Assembly (NCBI GenBank): GCA_003171255.1
Contig: PMYK01000041.1
Location: 1-57,538 of the forward strand
Source: Chloroflexota bacterium
Lineage (GTDB): Bacteria > Chloroflexota > Limnocylindria > Limnocylindrales > CSP1-4
Reading direction: 5' to 3'
DNA: 57,538 nt
A program made the translations under genes and the position numbers. The notes beneath the pieces are model-generated. The model was not told the DNA's origin. It saw nothing but the letters and a program-made list of their open reading frames with translations, and did not search any database. Below are positions 1 to 11,355 of the stretch, piece by piece; position 1 is the stretch's first letter, and each line of letters begins with the position of its first letter.

Positions 1-702
1 GAGATGTAGGTGGCGGATAGGCTGCCGGTGGCGGATAGGGCGACGGTCAGGCCATTGGCTAAGGTATCGCCCGCCTTGAAGTTGATCGTCGAGCTCGTCG
101 GACTCGCTACTGGATCGGGTCCTAGATAGACAGCCCAGCCCGAGCTGGAGACTGTGACTGTTAGGTTGCCCGTGACTGCCGTGGCGCCCGCGGGAACGCC
201 GCCACGGCCGCTGACCGCGAAGGTGCGGGGTGTATTGGCACTGAGCTTGCCCGACAGGCCGTTGCCGGAGCGGGTGTCGAGCAGACGGGCGGGAGCGAGG
301 GGGTGGTATGTGGCGCCACTCGCATCGGGTGTGAAGTAGCCGGTGACGTCGAAGACGAGATCGGTCGTGTTGCCGGCCGTGGAGATGTAGGTGGCGGATA
401 GGCTGCCGGTGGCGGATAGGGCGACGGTCAGGCCATTGGCTAAGGTATCGCCCGCCTTGAAGTTGATCGTCGAGCTAGTCGGACTCGCTACTGGATCGGG
501 TCCTAGATAGACAGCCCAGCCCGAGCTCGAGCCTGTGACCGTGAGGTTGCCTGTGACGCTGGTAGCGTTCGCGGGAACGCCGCCACGGCCGCTGACCGCG
601 AAGGTGCGGGGTGTATTGGCACTGAGCTTGCCCGACAGGCCATTTCCGGAGCGGGTGTCGAGCAGACGGGCGGGAGCGAGCGGGTGGTATGTGGCACCGG
701 CC
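1..702 (-). repeat. Near-identical tandem coding repeats, 381-bp period (127 aa), encoding LLDTR surface domains; array continues past the window edge
   Basis: gagatgtaggtggcggataggctgccggtggcggatagggcgacggtcag occurs at 1 and again at 382; the rest of the unit aligns with few differences. Confidence 0.93.
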
Positions 703-2141
703 GACACAGGAGGGGGAGCAGGCGCCACTGGCGTCTGCAACTTGGCCGCGATGGTCTGGGTGAGATCGCCGTCCCCGTTGTTGTTGTCGTAGCCCAGGGC
801 CCAGATGCCGACTCCGCGGAGGTTCCAGGCGTCGATGGCGTCGAGCCTGGCACCCAGTGCCTGTGCGTCGTCGAAGTAGAGCTCCCGCCATGTCGCTTGT
901 GGGCCGTAATCCCCGGCCTGTCCGTAATATGCGGTCCAGGCGGTCTGCTCGACGGTGTCGTACAGCTTGCCAAGGTGCGCACTGTCATTCATGGCGGCCA
1001 GGCCGGCTGCCGTCGAGTAATAGACCGCGGCTGGTTGCCCGTATGTGGCGGGGTCCGCCGGCGGGGCGTTGACGGCATTGCTGGCGTTGGTCGACCAGGC
1101 ATGGCCATACCAGGGCAGACCGAGGATGATCGTCGAGGCCGGAGCCTGAGCTATGAACCTATTAACTGCGTCGGTCAAGTCATAGATCCACGGACTGGTC
1201 AGGGGATCGATCGACCCCGTGTTGCCCGGGCTCCCGCCCCGGAAGTCGTAGCCCATGATGAAGACCGCGTCCGCGGCTCCAGGAGCCAGGAGGTTCGCCA
1301 GGTCGTAGGTATTGGGCCGTCCGGTGGCGCAGAAGGTCAGCTCGTAGCCCGGGTGGACCTTGTCCAGCTCGGCCCGCATCGTCTTGACGAAGGCGACGTA
1401 GTTGTTGGACTGACCGGGCGCAATCGGCTCGAAGTCGAGATCGACGCCATCGGCACCTCGACGACCGACCTCTGCGGCGATCTGCTGGGCTGCGGTCAGG
1501 CTTGCCGTCGGACTCGAGAGGAGCGCCGTCTGTGCGGCAATGCCGGGGCCATCCCAGGCAAAGCTCTGGACCGTCAGCGCGACGCGTGTGCCATAGACAT
1601 GAGCGCTGTTGATCACCGACGTCATCGTCGAGCCGATCCAGCCGTTCCAGCCGTTGCCGGACTTGTTGAGGGTGCCGTCACCGTTGAGGTCGATGCCGAA
1701 GTAGGCGACCGTGGAAAGCGTGGTGTAGTCGAGCGTGCTGCCCAGCTCCCAGTAGGGCAGGAACCCGAGTACCTCACGACGCAGCGAGGTAGCGGCTGCG
1801 TTCGGCCTGACGGGGCTCGGACCGGTCAGATCGGGGGCCGCCGCAGCGCTGCCTTCGCCCGCCGGATTAGCCGCTGGCGCCATCCCGTCGACTGCGATCG
1901 AGTCGCCGGCGCGCGGTCGGAAGGGTACGGTCACCACGCCGCCCGGGCTGAACGAATACGTGTCGGAGGCGTGAGACAGCGCCTCCTGATACTGGATCGA
2001 AGGCGCGGTCGCCTGCGGTGCTGCGGTCGAGTCCGCTTTAGCGGGCGGAGTGGCAGCCAGAGCCGTGGTCGCAGCGAGAGCGATGGCGAGCGCGATCCGG
2101 AGCGGCGGCAGCGACACGCGGTCGAACATGGCAGTCCTCAT
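1..2141 (-). CDS. Secreted glycoside hydrolase family 18 (YaaH/chitinase-like) with C-terminal LLDTR-type repeat domains; truncated at left window edge
   Basis: Continuous minus-strand frame from ATG at 2141 to the window edge, absent from the ORF track because its stop lies outside. Starts MRTAMFDRVSLPPLRIALAIALAATTALAATPPAKA (signal peptide-like); contains EVLGFLPYWELGS and the GH18 catalytic motif DGVDLDFE (1428-1451); then ATYHPLAPARLLDTRSGNGLSGKLSANTPRTFAVSGRGGVPA... repeated. Confidence 0.88.
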   Translation of the reverse strand, partial: MRTAMFDRVSLPPLRIALAIALAATTALAATPPAKADSTAAPQATAPSIQYQEALSHASDTYSFSPGGVVTVPFRPRAGDSIAVDGMAPAANPAGEGSAAAAPDLTGPSPVRPNAAATSLRREVLGFLPYWELGSTLDYTTLSTVAYFGIDLNGDGTLNKSGNGWNGWIGSTMTSVINSAHVYGTRVALTVQSFAWDGPGIAAQTALLSSPTASLTAAQQIAAEVGRRGADGVDLDFEPIAPGQSNNYVAFVKTMRAELDKVHPGYELTFCATGRPNTYDLANLLAPGAADAVFIMGYDFRGGSPGNTGSIDPLTSPWIYDLTDAVNRFIAQAPASTIILGLPWYGHAWSTNASNAVNAPPADPATYGQPAAVYYSTAAGLAAMNDSAHLGKLYDTVEQTAWTAYYGQAGDYGPQATWRELYFDDAQALGARLDAIDAWNLRGVGIWALGYDNNNGDGDLTQTIAAKLQTPVAPAPPPVSAGATYHPLAPARLLDTRSGNGLSGKLSANTPRTFAVSGRGGVPANATSVTGNLTVTGSSSGWAVYLGPDPVASPTSSTINFKAGDTLANGLTVALSATGSLSATYISTAGNTTDLVFDVTGYFTPDASGATYHPLAPARLLDTRSGNGLSGKLSANTPRTFAVSGRGGVPAGATAVTGNLTVTVSSSGWAVYLGPDPVASPTSSTINFKAGDTLANGLTVALSATGSLSATYI

Positions 2142-2449
2142 CCGATCGCACGCCAACCCACTCTCTGTGCGGGCGGACGTCGATCCACACTGTTTCGATC
2201 TTTTGGCGAATGGCCGACCAGATGACTGGCGACTCAAGCGCCTTACGGTCAACCCGATGCTATTCGAGCGATGGCGCGAACCTTATCGGGCAACAGCCCC
2301 GCCCAATCCTAGCATCGACATGTGGGTGTTTGTCTACCGCCTGGCGGCACGCCGGCCGGGCGCGGGGCCGCCAACCGGTCAGAGGTACGTCAAAGCTGCC
2401 GTCCGGGTGCGGCTCGTTAGCGCGCCATATGCCGGTCGGTCGGCACGCG

Positions 2450-3744
<1,295 letters not shown>

Positions 3745-3745
<1 letters not shown>

Positions 3746-4611
3746 CAGATCACGTCGGCGAAGGTCCGCTCGACGCGGCGGAAATAGGCCAAAGAGCCCA
3801 ACAGGACCAGCAGCGACGCCACAGCCGAAACCAGGATGAGGGCGTCGGGTCGATCGCCGCCGATGAGAGCCCAGCGAAAACCATCCACTACCCCGGTCAT
3901 CGGATTCAAGGCGAAGACCGGCTGCCATTTGGCCGGGATGAGCGTGCTCGTGTAGACCACCGGCGAGGCGAACATCCACAGCTGGACGAGAAAGGGCAGG
4001 ACGTACTTGACGTCTCGGTACCTGACGTTCACGGCGGAGAGGAAGGTGCCGACGCCGACGGCCGTCACCACAGCCATCAGTGTCAGGGCGGGCAGCCAGA
4101 CGATCGCCAGCGAAGGGACGACGCCGAAGAACAGCATGACCACGGCCAGCGCTCCCAGCGAGATCGTGAAGTCGAGCAGGAATGACCCGACCGAAGCGAA
4201 CGGCAGCAGCAGCCTCGGAAAGTAGACCTTGGTGATGACGGCTTCGCCACTGACCATGCTGTTCGAGGCGCCGCTCAGGCTCGAGGCGAAGAGCGTCCAC
4301 GGAACCAGGCCCGCAAAAACGAAGAGCGGATACGGGACGCCGGCCGGTCCGATGTTGGGCAACTGGCCCAGAGACACGGAGAAGACCAGCATCAGGAGCA
4401 CCGGCTGGAGGACAGCCCAGGCGGCCCCGAATGCCGTCTGCTTGTAGCGGACCTTGAGATCACGCCAGATGAAGAAGTAGAGGAGCTCGCGGTGGGCCCA
4501 AACCTCGCCCAGCCCGAGCTGGCGCCAGCCGTGGTGCGGTTCCAACACGACGACCTGACCGTCCCACACACTGGAGGCGGATCCCGTCTTGGGATTCTCG
4601 ATCAGCACCAT
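3745..4611 (-). CDS. Polysaccharide ABC transporter permease, Wzm-like (ABC-2 type)
   Basis: LLYFFIWRDLKVRYKQTAFGAAWAVLQPVLLMLVFSVSLG, multiple TM segments, directly coupled to the ATPase gene. Confidence 0.9.
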
Positions 4612-4747
4612 TAGCGAAAACGGACTCCTCGTGGTCGGAAACGGAAACTAGTTGCTGCAGTGGGGAGCGACAGCCTTTGCCCTGGCATTATGGCGGCTTT
4701 GAGGGTCCTTAGGTGTTGAGCCGCCCGGCGCTAGAAGGCAGCCGAAG

Positions 4748-5863
4748 CTAGATCCTGGCGCGGACGAACTCAGTCAGTCGAGTCATTCGATCCAGCCAGG
4801 TGTGATCTCGTAGCGTGCGGCGCTGGCCGGCCTGGGCGATTAGGGCAGCCTCCGCAGGCCGGCCCAGGTAGAACGCGATCAGCTCAGCGCACTCCCCGGC
4901 ATCGCTGTAGGCCACTACTTCGCGACCGACTTCGAATAGCTGCCCCAGGTTCTGCTTCGCGTCAGTGATCAGGAGCGTCCCCATCCCGGTGGCTTCGTAA
5001 AGACGAAGGTTGTTGGCAAAGCCCTCGGCAACGTCGATGTGGGTGTTGATCGTGGCCGTCGATCGTCCCAGAACCTCGTACATCTCGCGGCCCCAGACGG
5101 CTGGATGGAGCGATGCCCTCAGGTCCGCAAGCTCCGGCCGGCTGCCATCCGCCGTCCAGATGTCGAGCCCCGTGCGGGCGGCTACCTCCCGCAACAACGT
5201 CACCCGCGAGGCGTGGTGTGGCGAGAGGCTACCCACGAACGAGACGCCAACGTCGCGGGCGTCGGTGCGGATACGGTCGAGCAGCGACGGCTCGAAGGCC
5301 AGGGGAAGCCACTCGGATGCGAATCCGAGGCCCCGAAAACGTTCGACGAGATTGGGCAGCGACGAGACCATCAGGCCGTAGCCGTCGGTCGTCCAGGGTG
5401 GCAGGGGCGCTGCGAGCTGACCGACGACGAGACGGACCTCGTCGCGGATCGCCCGCACGACTTCGGGCGGCACGAGGTCCACGCACTGGATATGCACGAC
5501 ATCGGGGCGATAGGAGCGGACCTGGGCCAGCAATGCGGTCCACATCCACCTGTCGGAGCGCTCACGCCGAAGCCACGGGACGAGGTGGCGCCGCAGCACA
5601 GGCTTCAGGCGCGCTGGTCGCGGCAGGGCCAGGCTGTGCTCGGCCGCCCACGCCCTTCGCAGAGGGGCCGCGTTGACGATCAGGTCGTCTGCCTCATGCC
5701 CCAGGGCGCGCAGTGCGCCGGCCTGGAATTGCGACTCACCGAACAGCTCGTCTGAGAGGCTCCCCTGGAGCTGTATGTAACTCTGTTTCGCCAACCCGGG
5801 ATTTCGGGCCTCGAACCGAGTCAGGACGCCCTGGTAGTAGTAATCGACGATCAGGAACCGCAA
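4748..5863 (-). CDS. Glycosyltransferase, CgeB/GT1-like
   Basis: 371 aa; C-terminal ...STATINTHIDVAEGFANNLRLYEATGMGTLLITDAKQNLGQLFEVGREVVAYSD typical of CgeB-like glycosyltransferases. Confidence 0.75.
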   Translation of the reverse strand: MRFLIVDYYYQGVLTRFEARNPGLAKQSYIQLQGSLSDELFGESQFQAGALRALGHEADDLIVNAAPLRRAWAAEHSLALPRPARLKPVLRRHLVPWLRRERSDRWMWTALLAQVRSYRPDVVHIQCVDLVPPEVVRAIRDEVRLVVGQLAAPLPPWTTDGYGLMVSSLPNLVERFRGLGFASEWLPLAFEPSLLDRIRTDARDVGVSFVGSLSPHHASRVTLLREVAARTGLDIWTADGSRPELADLRASLHPAVWGREMYEVLGRSTATINTHIDVAEGFANNLRLYEATGMGTLLITDAKQNLGQLFEVGREVVAYSDAGECAELIAFYLGRPAEAALIAQAGQRRTLRDHTWLDRMTRLTEFVRARI

Positions 5864-5905
5864 TTGTCAGTCCTCACACTCCGGTGATCACGACCCGAGG
5901 CAACA

Positions 5906-5943
5906 CGCCGGCGCAGACCACGCGCCGGCGCAGACCACGCGCC
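5906..5943. repeat. Short intergenic tandem repeat, 17-bp unit cgccggcgcagaccacg, two copies plus partial third
   Basis: Direct reading of acacgccggcgcagaccacgcgccggcgcagaccacgcgcc. Confidence 0.8.
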
Positions 5944-5956
5944 GCCCTTCGAGCGA

Positions 5957-7273
5957 TCACAAGATGCCGGACTCTGCCTTGTGAAGAGTCGGCGCCCCAA
6001 CAGCCTCGAAATGATAGCCAAGGGCCCTCATTCGCTCGCCGTCAAGAAGGCGCCTGCCGTCGATGACTATCGGAGCGGCCATGATCGTAGCCAGATAGGC
6101 CCAGTCCAAGTCGCGGAACTCGGGCCATTCGGTGCCGATCACAGTGACCCCGGCACCGGCAGCCGCGGATTGAGCGGAAGTCGCGACGATCAGTCCCGGC
6201 ATCTCATGCGCCGCATTGGCGTTTGCCTGGGGGTCGTAGCCGGCTACCTCGAAACCGCGCTCGAACAGCATCTGGGCCACTTGGAGGGCCGGCGATGACC
6301 TGGTGTCGTCCGTGCCCGCTTTGAAGGCAAGCCCGAGCATGGCCACGCGTCGGCAGCCAGGGGGCATGAGGTCGGCGATCCGGTTCGCGAAATGCAGCTG
6401 ATGGTCGGCGTTGGCCTCGGATGCTGCGGCTGTGACGTGCATGGCGAGACCGTAGCTCTTGCCTACGTTGGTGAGCGCACAGAGGTCCTTGGGCAGGCAA
6501 CTGCCCCCGAAGCCGAAGCTAGGCTGCATGTGGGTGCCGCCAATGCGCGGGTCGAGGCCTATGCCCTCGATCACCCTCGTGACGTCTGCGCCCAGGGCCT
6601 CGCACAAGACGGCCATTTCGTTGGCAAAGGAAAGCTTGAGCGCCAGGAAGGCATTCGCGCCGTTCTTGATCAGGTCTGCCTCGGCCATCCCGACCACGAG
6701 GAGCGCGCAGTTGCTGAAGTACAGAACCTCCTTGACCAGGGCGAGGGCGTCTGGATCGGCAGCGGGGAAGGTGCCGATCACGACCCGCGCTGGGTCGAGG
6801 AAGTCCTCGATAGCGTGGCCTTGCCGGAGGAACTCTGGGTTGGCAAACAGGCGCGAAGTGTCCCCTCCAAGCCACTCCGCCAAGGTCTCGCCGCTGCCGG
6901 CAGGGACGGTGCTTCTGATGACAACGGGCGTGCCGGATGCCGCCAGATCCGCTACGGAGCGGAGGGCGCTCTCGATCTGACGCAGGTCGCTGCTGCCGTC
7001 TTCGTAGATCGGCGTGCCGACGCACACCAGCAGCAGGTCGCTGCCCGGTGCCGGCGAGGCCATCGGGTGGATTCGACCCCTCGTCCCGGCGTCGGCATAT
7101 GCAGCGGCCATGCCGGGCTCGTGAATCGGAAGTGAGCCGGCGAGTAACGACTCGAGGCGATCGGCACGTGTCTCGACCAGATCGACCTCATGCCCTCGGA
7201 CTGCCAGGCCTACGGCGGTGGCCAGGCCGACATAGCCGGCGCCGATGACGGAGATACGGCGTGATCGTGACAT
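5957..7273 (-). CDS. ugd: UDP-glucose/GDP-mannose dehydrogenase family protein (probable UDP-glucose 6-dehydrogenase)
   Basis: ISVIGAGYVGLATAVGLAVRGHEV, FANPEFLRQGHAIEDFLDPARVVIG, FGFGGSCLPKDLCAL. Confidence 0.87.
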   Translation of the reverse strand: MSRSRRISVIGAGYVGLATAVGLAVRGHEVDLVETRADRLESLLAGSLPIHEPGMAAAYADAGTRGRIHPMASPAPGSDLLLVCVGTPIYEDGSSDLRQIESALRSVADLAASGTPVVIRSTVPAGSGETLAEWLGGDTSRLFANPEFLRQGHAIEDFLDPARVVIGTFPAADPDALALVKEVLYFSNCALLVVGMAEADLIKNGANAFLALKLSFANEMAVLCEALGADVTRVIEGIGLDPRIGGTHMQPSFGFGGSCLPKDLCALTNVGKSYGLAMHVTAAASEANADHQLHFANRIADLMPPGCRRVAMLGLAFKAGTDDTRSSPALQVAQMLFERGFEVAGYDPQANANAAHEMPGLIVATSAQSAAAGAGVTVIGTEWPEFRDLDWAYLATIMAAPIVIDGRRLLDGERMRALGYHFEAVGAPTLHKAESGIL

Positions 7274-7316
7274 CTGATGGCTACCCAGCTCCCTACGTGA
7301 ATCCGGTCTGGGCCGG

Positions 7317-8288
7317 CTAGAGGCGCAATGATCTGACGGAAACGATAACGTGGCCGCGCCTGATCCGGCGCGCGAGCGTCCGCAAGTCATAGCGCGGACG
7401 TCGCCGGGTGCCTGATCGGGCCGTGGAAGGAGCGCGAGATCGAATGAGCCGTGCGGCAGATCTCAGCTCACGGAGGTAGCCGCCGTACAGCCACGCGCGA
7501 AGCCCTTTGTCCATCTCACCGTATGCGTCCAGACCCGGATCCCAAAGCCCCGGACCAACCGCCTTGAAGGCCTGAAAGTGGTAGAAGATCAGGGGCAGGC
7601 CGTCGACCGTTGGGGGCGTGGCCTTCAGGTCGATCCGGTATTGCATGAAGTTCCATGGCGCCAGGTCCACCCCGGGGTTTTCGATCACGTGGACGCCTGG
7701 CAAGGCAGGCCAGCTATTAAGGTAGCCCTGGTCGGCAAACTTGCCATCCTCGGCGCGGTCGAAGCACCAATCCAGGCACTGTCTGTGCCATCGTTCCAGA
7801 ACCGCCCGGCCGGCCGAATCGTTGCGGAAGGTCACCCAGGCCACGTTGTACGTCCCCCATACCGACAGCTCCTGCAGGCTGGGCGGATATCGATGCGGGA
7901 CGATGGCGACCGACGCGGCTCCAAGCTCGTCGAAGATCGGCTGAGGGCTCGAATAGAAGAGCAGATCAGAGTCCAGGTAAGTGATCGACTCTATATCGGG
8001 AACCCTGTCGAGCAGGTGCAGAGGCAGAGCCGGAGAGAGTGTGAAGTAGTACTCGACCGTCGATCGGTCTTGCTTCGCTTCAAGGAGCGCCGGATCGGCC
8101 TGCTCGAGGTCCGCTAGACGAACGGGCTGGAGAGATTCGAGCCCCAAGGCCGAGACGGCAGCGTGGACGTCGTCATCCAGGCACAGGGCCCACAGCGTGA
8201 ACTGTGGGCAGTGGCGAACCAGTGATTGATGCAGTGCGACGGCACGCGTCAAATAGTTGCTGTCGAAGTACGAGCAGAAATGGATCAC
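7317..8288 (-). CDS. Glycosyltransferase, GT8-like
   Basis: MIHFCSYFDSNYLTRAVALHQSLVRHCP...ESITYLDSDLLFYSSPQPIFDELG (DxD-type motif). Confidence 0.7.
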   Translation of the reverse strand: MIHFCSYFDSNYLTRAVALHQSLVRHCPQFTLWALCLDDDVHAAVSALGLESLQPVRLADLEQADPALLEAKQDRSTVEYYFTLSPALPLHLLDRVPDIESITYLDSDLLFYSSPQPIFDELGAASVAIVPHRYPPSLQELSVWGTYNVAWVTFRNDSAGRAVLERWHRQCLDWCFDRAEDGKFADQGYLNSWPALPGVHVIENPGVDLAPWNFMQYRIDLKATPPTVDGLPLIFYHFQAFKAVGPGLWDPGLDAYGEMDKGLRAWLYGGYLRELRSAARLIRSRAPSTARSGTRRRPRYDLRTLARRIRRGHVIVSVRSLRL

Positions 8289-9463
8289 TGGGCGGGTCCG
8301 ACCCCGGCCGCAATTCCAGAAACGCTCTCAGACCACTCCAACAAAGCCTCGATGACCAGGTTTACGTCATCGTCCGAAAGGCTCGGAAAGATAGGCAGGC
8401 TGAGGATCTCCCCGGCGATCCGCTCAGTGACGGCGAGCTCGACGACTATTGGCAGTCGTCCAGCGTAGGCGGGCTGCATATGTATGGGGACCGGATAGTG
8501 GATCGCAGTAGATATGCCCCGCTCCAGTAGCCAGGCCATCAGTTCATCTCGACGGAACGATCTCACAACGTACTGATGAAATACGTGTTCGACACCCGAT
8601 GCGACGGCCGGCGTGGTTACAGCCGATCCGGCCAATCTGGCCTCGTAGCGGGCGGCTATGGCGCGCCGACGTGCATTATCTTCGTCGAGATATGGGAGCT
8701 TGGCTCGCAAGACGGCCGCCTGCAATTCGTCCAGCCGGCTGTTCATACCGACCACGGCACTCACATAGCGGTCCCGCCAGCCATATTGGCGAAGCTCTCG
8801 GGCCCGAGCCGCGAGTGCCGGGTCGTCCGTCGCCACCAGGCCGCCATCGCCAAGCGCCCCGAGGTTCTTCGTCGGATAGAAGCTGAAGGCCGCGATATCG
8901 CCCCACGTCGCCGCCAGGCGGCCGTCTTGTCTGGCTCCATGGGCTTGCGCGCAATCCTCGACGACGAACAGGCCGGCGCCACGGGCGATGCGCATGATCT
9001 CGCTCATGGCGGCAGGCTGACCATACAGATGGACCACGACGACGGCCCTGGGTCGCGCGCCACCCGGCCGCTGATCCGCAGCCAGCGCTTCCGCCAGGCT
9101 GGCAGGGTCAAGCGTGTACGTGTCGTCGACGTCCACGAGGATCGGGACCGCGCCGGTGCGCTCGACGCCGACGACCGTCGCCACAGCCGTGTTCGAAACG
9201 GTGTACACGGCATCGCCGGGTCCGACGCCCAGGGCCCGTAGCGCCAACTCGACGGCATCGGTCCCGCTGGCAACCCCTACGCCTTCGCGAAGACCGAGAT
9301 AACTGGCGAATTCGGCCTCGAAAGCCCTGACCTCCGGGCCCAGGATGTACCAGCCGCTGTCCAGCGCCCGCCGCATCGCGGAGTCGATCTCCGCCTGATG
9401 GAGATGGTAGTCCCGACCTGGCGACGACTGCGGGATGGCCGCGAGCGCACGCCGGTCAGACAT
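8285..9463 (-). CDS. DegT/DnrJ/EryC1/StrS family sugar aminotransferase
   Basis: GVASGTDAVELALRALGVGPGDAV, FVVEDCAQAHGA, AAFSFYPTKNLGALGDGG (PLP lysine). Confidence 0.9.
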   Translation of the reverse strand: MSDRRALAAIPQSSPGRDYHLHQAEIDSAMRRALDSGWYILGPEVRAFEAEFASYLGLREGVGVASGTDAVELALRALGVGPGDAVYTVSNTAVATVVGVERTGAVPILVDVDDTYTLDPASLAEALAADQRPGGARPRAVVVVHLYGQPAAMSEIMRIARGAGLFVVEDCAQAHGARQDGRLAATWGDIAAFSFYPTKNLGALGDGGLVATDDPALAARARELRQYGWRDRYVSAVVGMNSRLDELQAAVLRAKLPYLDEDNARRRAIAARYEARLAGSAVTTPAVASGVEHVFHQYVVRSFRRDELMAWLLERGISTAIHYPVPIHMQPAYAGRLPIVVELAVTERIAGEILSLPIFPSLSDDDVNLVIEALLEWSESVSGIAAGVGPAQ

Positions 9464-10436
9464 ACCTGTCCATGTGTTTGCGATAGAACTCGAGCGTGCG
9501 AGCGAGCCCATCCTTTAGAGATACCCGCGGCTCCCACCCGATAGCTTCTCGGATGGATGCGTAGTTGGCGTAGTAGTCCCCGATGTCGATACGTTTGCGC
9601 TCGGCCGGGAAGCTCCGTGTTTCGGAAGTGCCCCCGCCGTTCACCTCGGTGAGCAGGCTGGCGAGATCGTGAAGGCTGATGACTTCAAGCCCTCCGAGAT
9701 TGAATGTCCGGCCATTCGCGGCTTCATCGCGAGCAGCGGACATGAATGCCTCGACCGCATCGTCCACATAAGTGAAGTCTCGCAGTTGAGAACCTTCCCA
9801 AACCTCTAACGGCTCCCCTCGAATCACCTGACGAATCCAAATCCCGAGAAATGTCTGGCGAGCATCGCAGACGCGCATGTGCGGACCATACGTGTTCGTG
9901 AGGCGAAGAGCACACGCGCGGATGCCGTACACGTCGTTGTAGAGGATGTGGTAGGCCTCGCCAGCCGCCTTGTTGATGCCATTGACGTCGACCGGCCGGA
10001 CGAGGTGCTTCTCGTCCACCGGCAAGTACTCCGGACGGCCGTAGATCTGGCGCGTGCTCGCAAAGATGATCTTGATGTCGGGATTGAACTTGCGACAGGT
10101 TTCCAGAATCGCCAGTTGCGCCCGACAGTTGATCTCCAGGTCTGTCTCCGGATCGGTCATCGAATCGAGATGACCCGTCTGCCCCGCAAGATTGAACAGG
10201 AGATCTTGACCGCGTATCAGGTAACGCAGACCGTGCTCGTCTCGAACGTCAGAGATGTTGATCGTGATCCTGTCGGCGAACTCCGAGACGTTGAACAGGT
10301 TTCCGCCGTACTCCGGGATCAGGCTGTCCACGATTGTGACTTCTGCGCCCTCGTCCAGAAGTCTTCTGGCAAGGTGTGAGCCGATGAAGCCGAGTCCGCC
10401 GGTGATGAGGACCCGCTTGCCGGTGAAATCGCTCAT
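9456..10436 (-). CDS. NAD-dependent epimerase/dehydratase (extended SDR)
   Basis: RVLITGGLGFIGSHLARRLLDEGAEV; STRQIYGRPEYLPVDE; LRLTNTYGPHMRV. Confidence 0.87.
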   Translation of the reverse strand: MSDFTGKRVLITGGLGFIGSHLARRLLDEGAEVTIVDSLIPEYGGNLFNVSEFADRITINISDVRDEHGLRYLIRGQDLLFNLAGQTGHLDSMTDPETDLEINCRAQLAILETCRKFNPDIKIIFASTRQIYGRPEYLPVDEKHLVRPVDVNGINKAAGEAYHILYNDVYGIRACALRLTNTYGPHMRVCDARQTFLGIWIRQVIRGEPLEVWEGSQLRDFTYVDDAVEAFMSAARDEAANGRTFNLGGLEVISLHDLASLLTEVNGGGTSETRSFPAERKRIDIGDYYANYASIREAIGWEPRVSLKDGLARTLEFYRKHMDRYV

Positions 10437-11311
10437 CGTCCGGTTGGCGAGAAGAGAAAGCCGCCGTAGTGCGCAGATTCTGGTGCATTGGGCACGCTAG
10501 GGATCTCCCAGATTAGGAATTCGCGCTCGAGATTGAGTCCTGATTCGCCGGCAGCGCCGAGGAACTCGTCTCGGTTTAGGAACCAGCCCGGATACTCGGT
10601 CTGATATCCGAAGCGATGAGGCCGCTGAACCACCACAAATGAATCTGCATGTTTGACAAAGGGCTGACGCGTTACGTACAGATAGCCGGAAGTGGCCGTC
10701 GCGAGCCGAGCCAGAAGCGGCCGCCAGTCCCGTGAGTAGTGGAGCGAACTGCTGGCCACCACCAAGTCATATCGCATGGCCAGGGCCTCGTCCTCGTCCA
10801 CATGGAAAGTTGCTTCGGGAAGCACGGTTCGGCCACCGGCGACGAGGTTCGGTAGATCTCGACAGTGGTAGTCGAGTTGGAGGTCAGGCAGGAGGGCCTT
10901 GGCGTAGACGCAATAGTGCCCTATGCCGCCGCCCCAGTCGAGCATTGAGAGACGCTTGCGGCCCTGCGCGGCACGGGCGAGAACGTAGCCAAAAGACATA
11001 ACCGTGTTGTGAACGCCGTAGTCCGGCGAGCCGCCAGCGCTTTCGTTCGAGAGGCCAAATGGAGCGCTGGTTGCGAGGGATCGGACGAAGGCAGGCCAAC
11101 GTTCCAGCTGGGTTTCGACCACGCTCTCCGAATTCCACCCGGGTGATGCGATGGACGGTTCCGGCCATCCGCCCGGTAGGTACTCCCAATCCGATGGTGC
11201 ATCTTCGCGAGAACGACGCCATATATGCCGGTAAGCGCTGGTCACCACCGGTGGCAACAGGGCCCTGGCTATCCGCCTCGCGGGAGGACCGAGGTTGTGC
11301 GAATGGCTCAT
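10433..11311 (-). CDS. Methyltransferase, TIGR04325 family
   Basis: WEYLPGGW..., MLDWGGGIGHYCVYAKALLP, YDLVVASSSLHYSRDW, CRDLPNLV; start taken at MSHSHNLGP (11311). Confidence 0.75.
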   Translation of the reverse strand: MSHSHNLGPPARRIARALLPPVVTSAYRHIWRRSREDAPSDWEYLPGGWPEPSIASPGWNSESVVETQLERWPAFVRSLATSAPFGLSNESAGGSPDYGVHNTVMSFGYVLARAAQGRKRLSMLDWGGGIGHYCVYAKALLPDLQLDYHCRDLPNLVAGGRTVLPEATFHVDEDEALAMRYDLVVASSSLHYSRDWRPLLARLATATSGYLYVTRQPFVKHADSFVVVQRPHRFGYQTEYPGWFLNRDEFLGAAGESGLNLEREFLIWEIPSVPNAPESAHYGGFLFSPTGR

Positions 11312-11355
11312 ACGGGGCGACGGTTGTTTGCGTAGCAATCGATCGACCAGGAGCC

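Noticed and set aside
154-792. Two similar short plus ORFs (MTVRLPVT...)
   Set aside because: They repeat only because the underlying minus-strand LLDTR coding repeats repeat; not independent genes.
684-2225. 513-aa plus-strand ORF
   Set aside because: Antisense shadow of the GH18 gene; the minus frame carries a signal peptide and catalytic motif, while this ORF is Arg/Gly-rich with no recognisable domain.
3746-4300. N-terminal extension of the 616-aa Wzt ORF
   Set aside because: Extension overlaps the Wzm gene in another frame; the native start MDEIAISASGLAKKY is at 3745.
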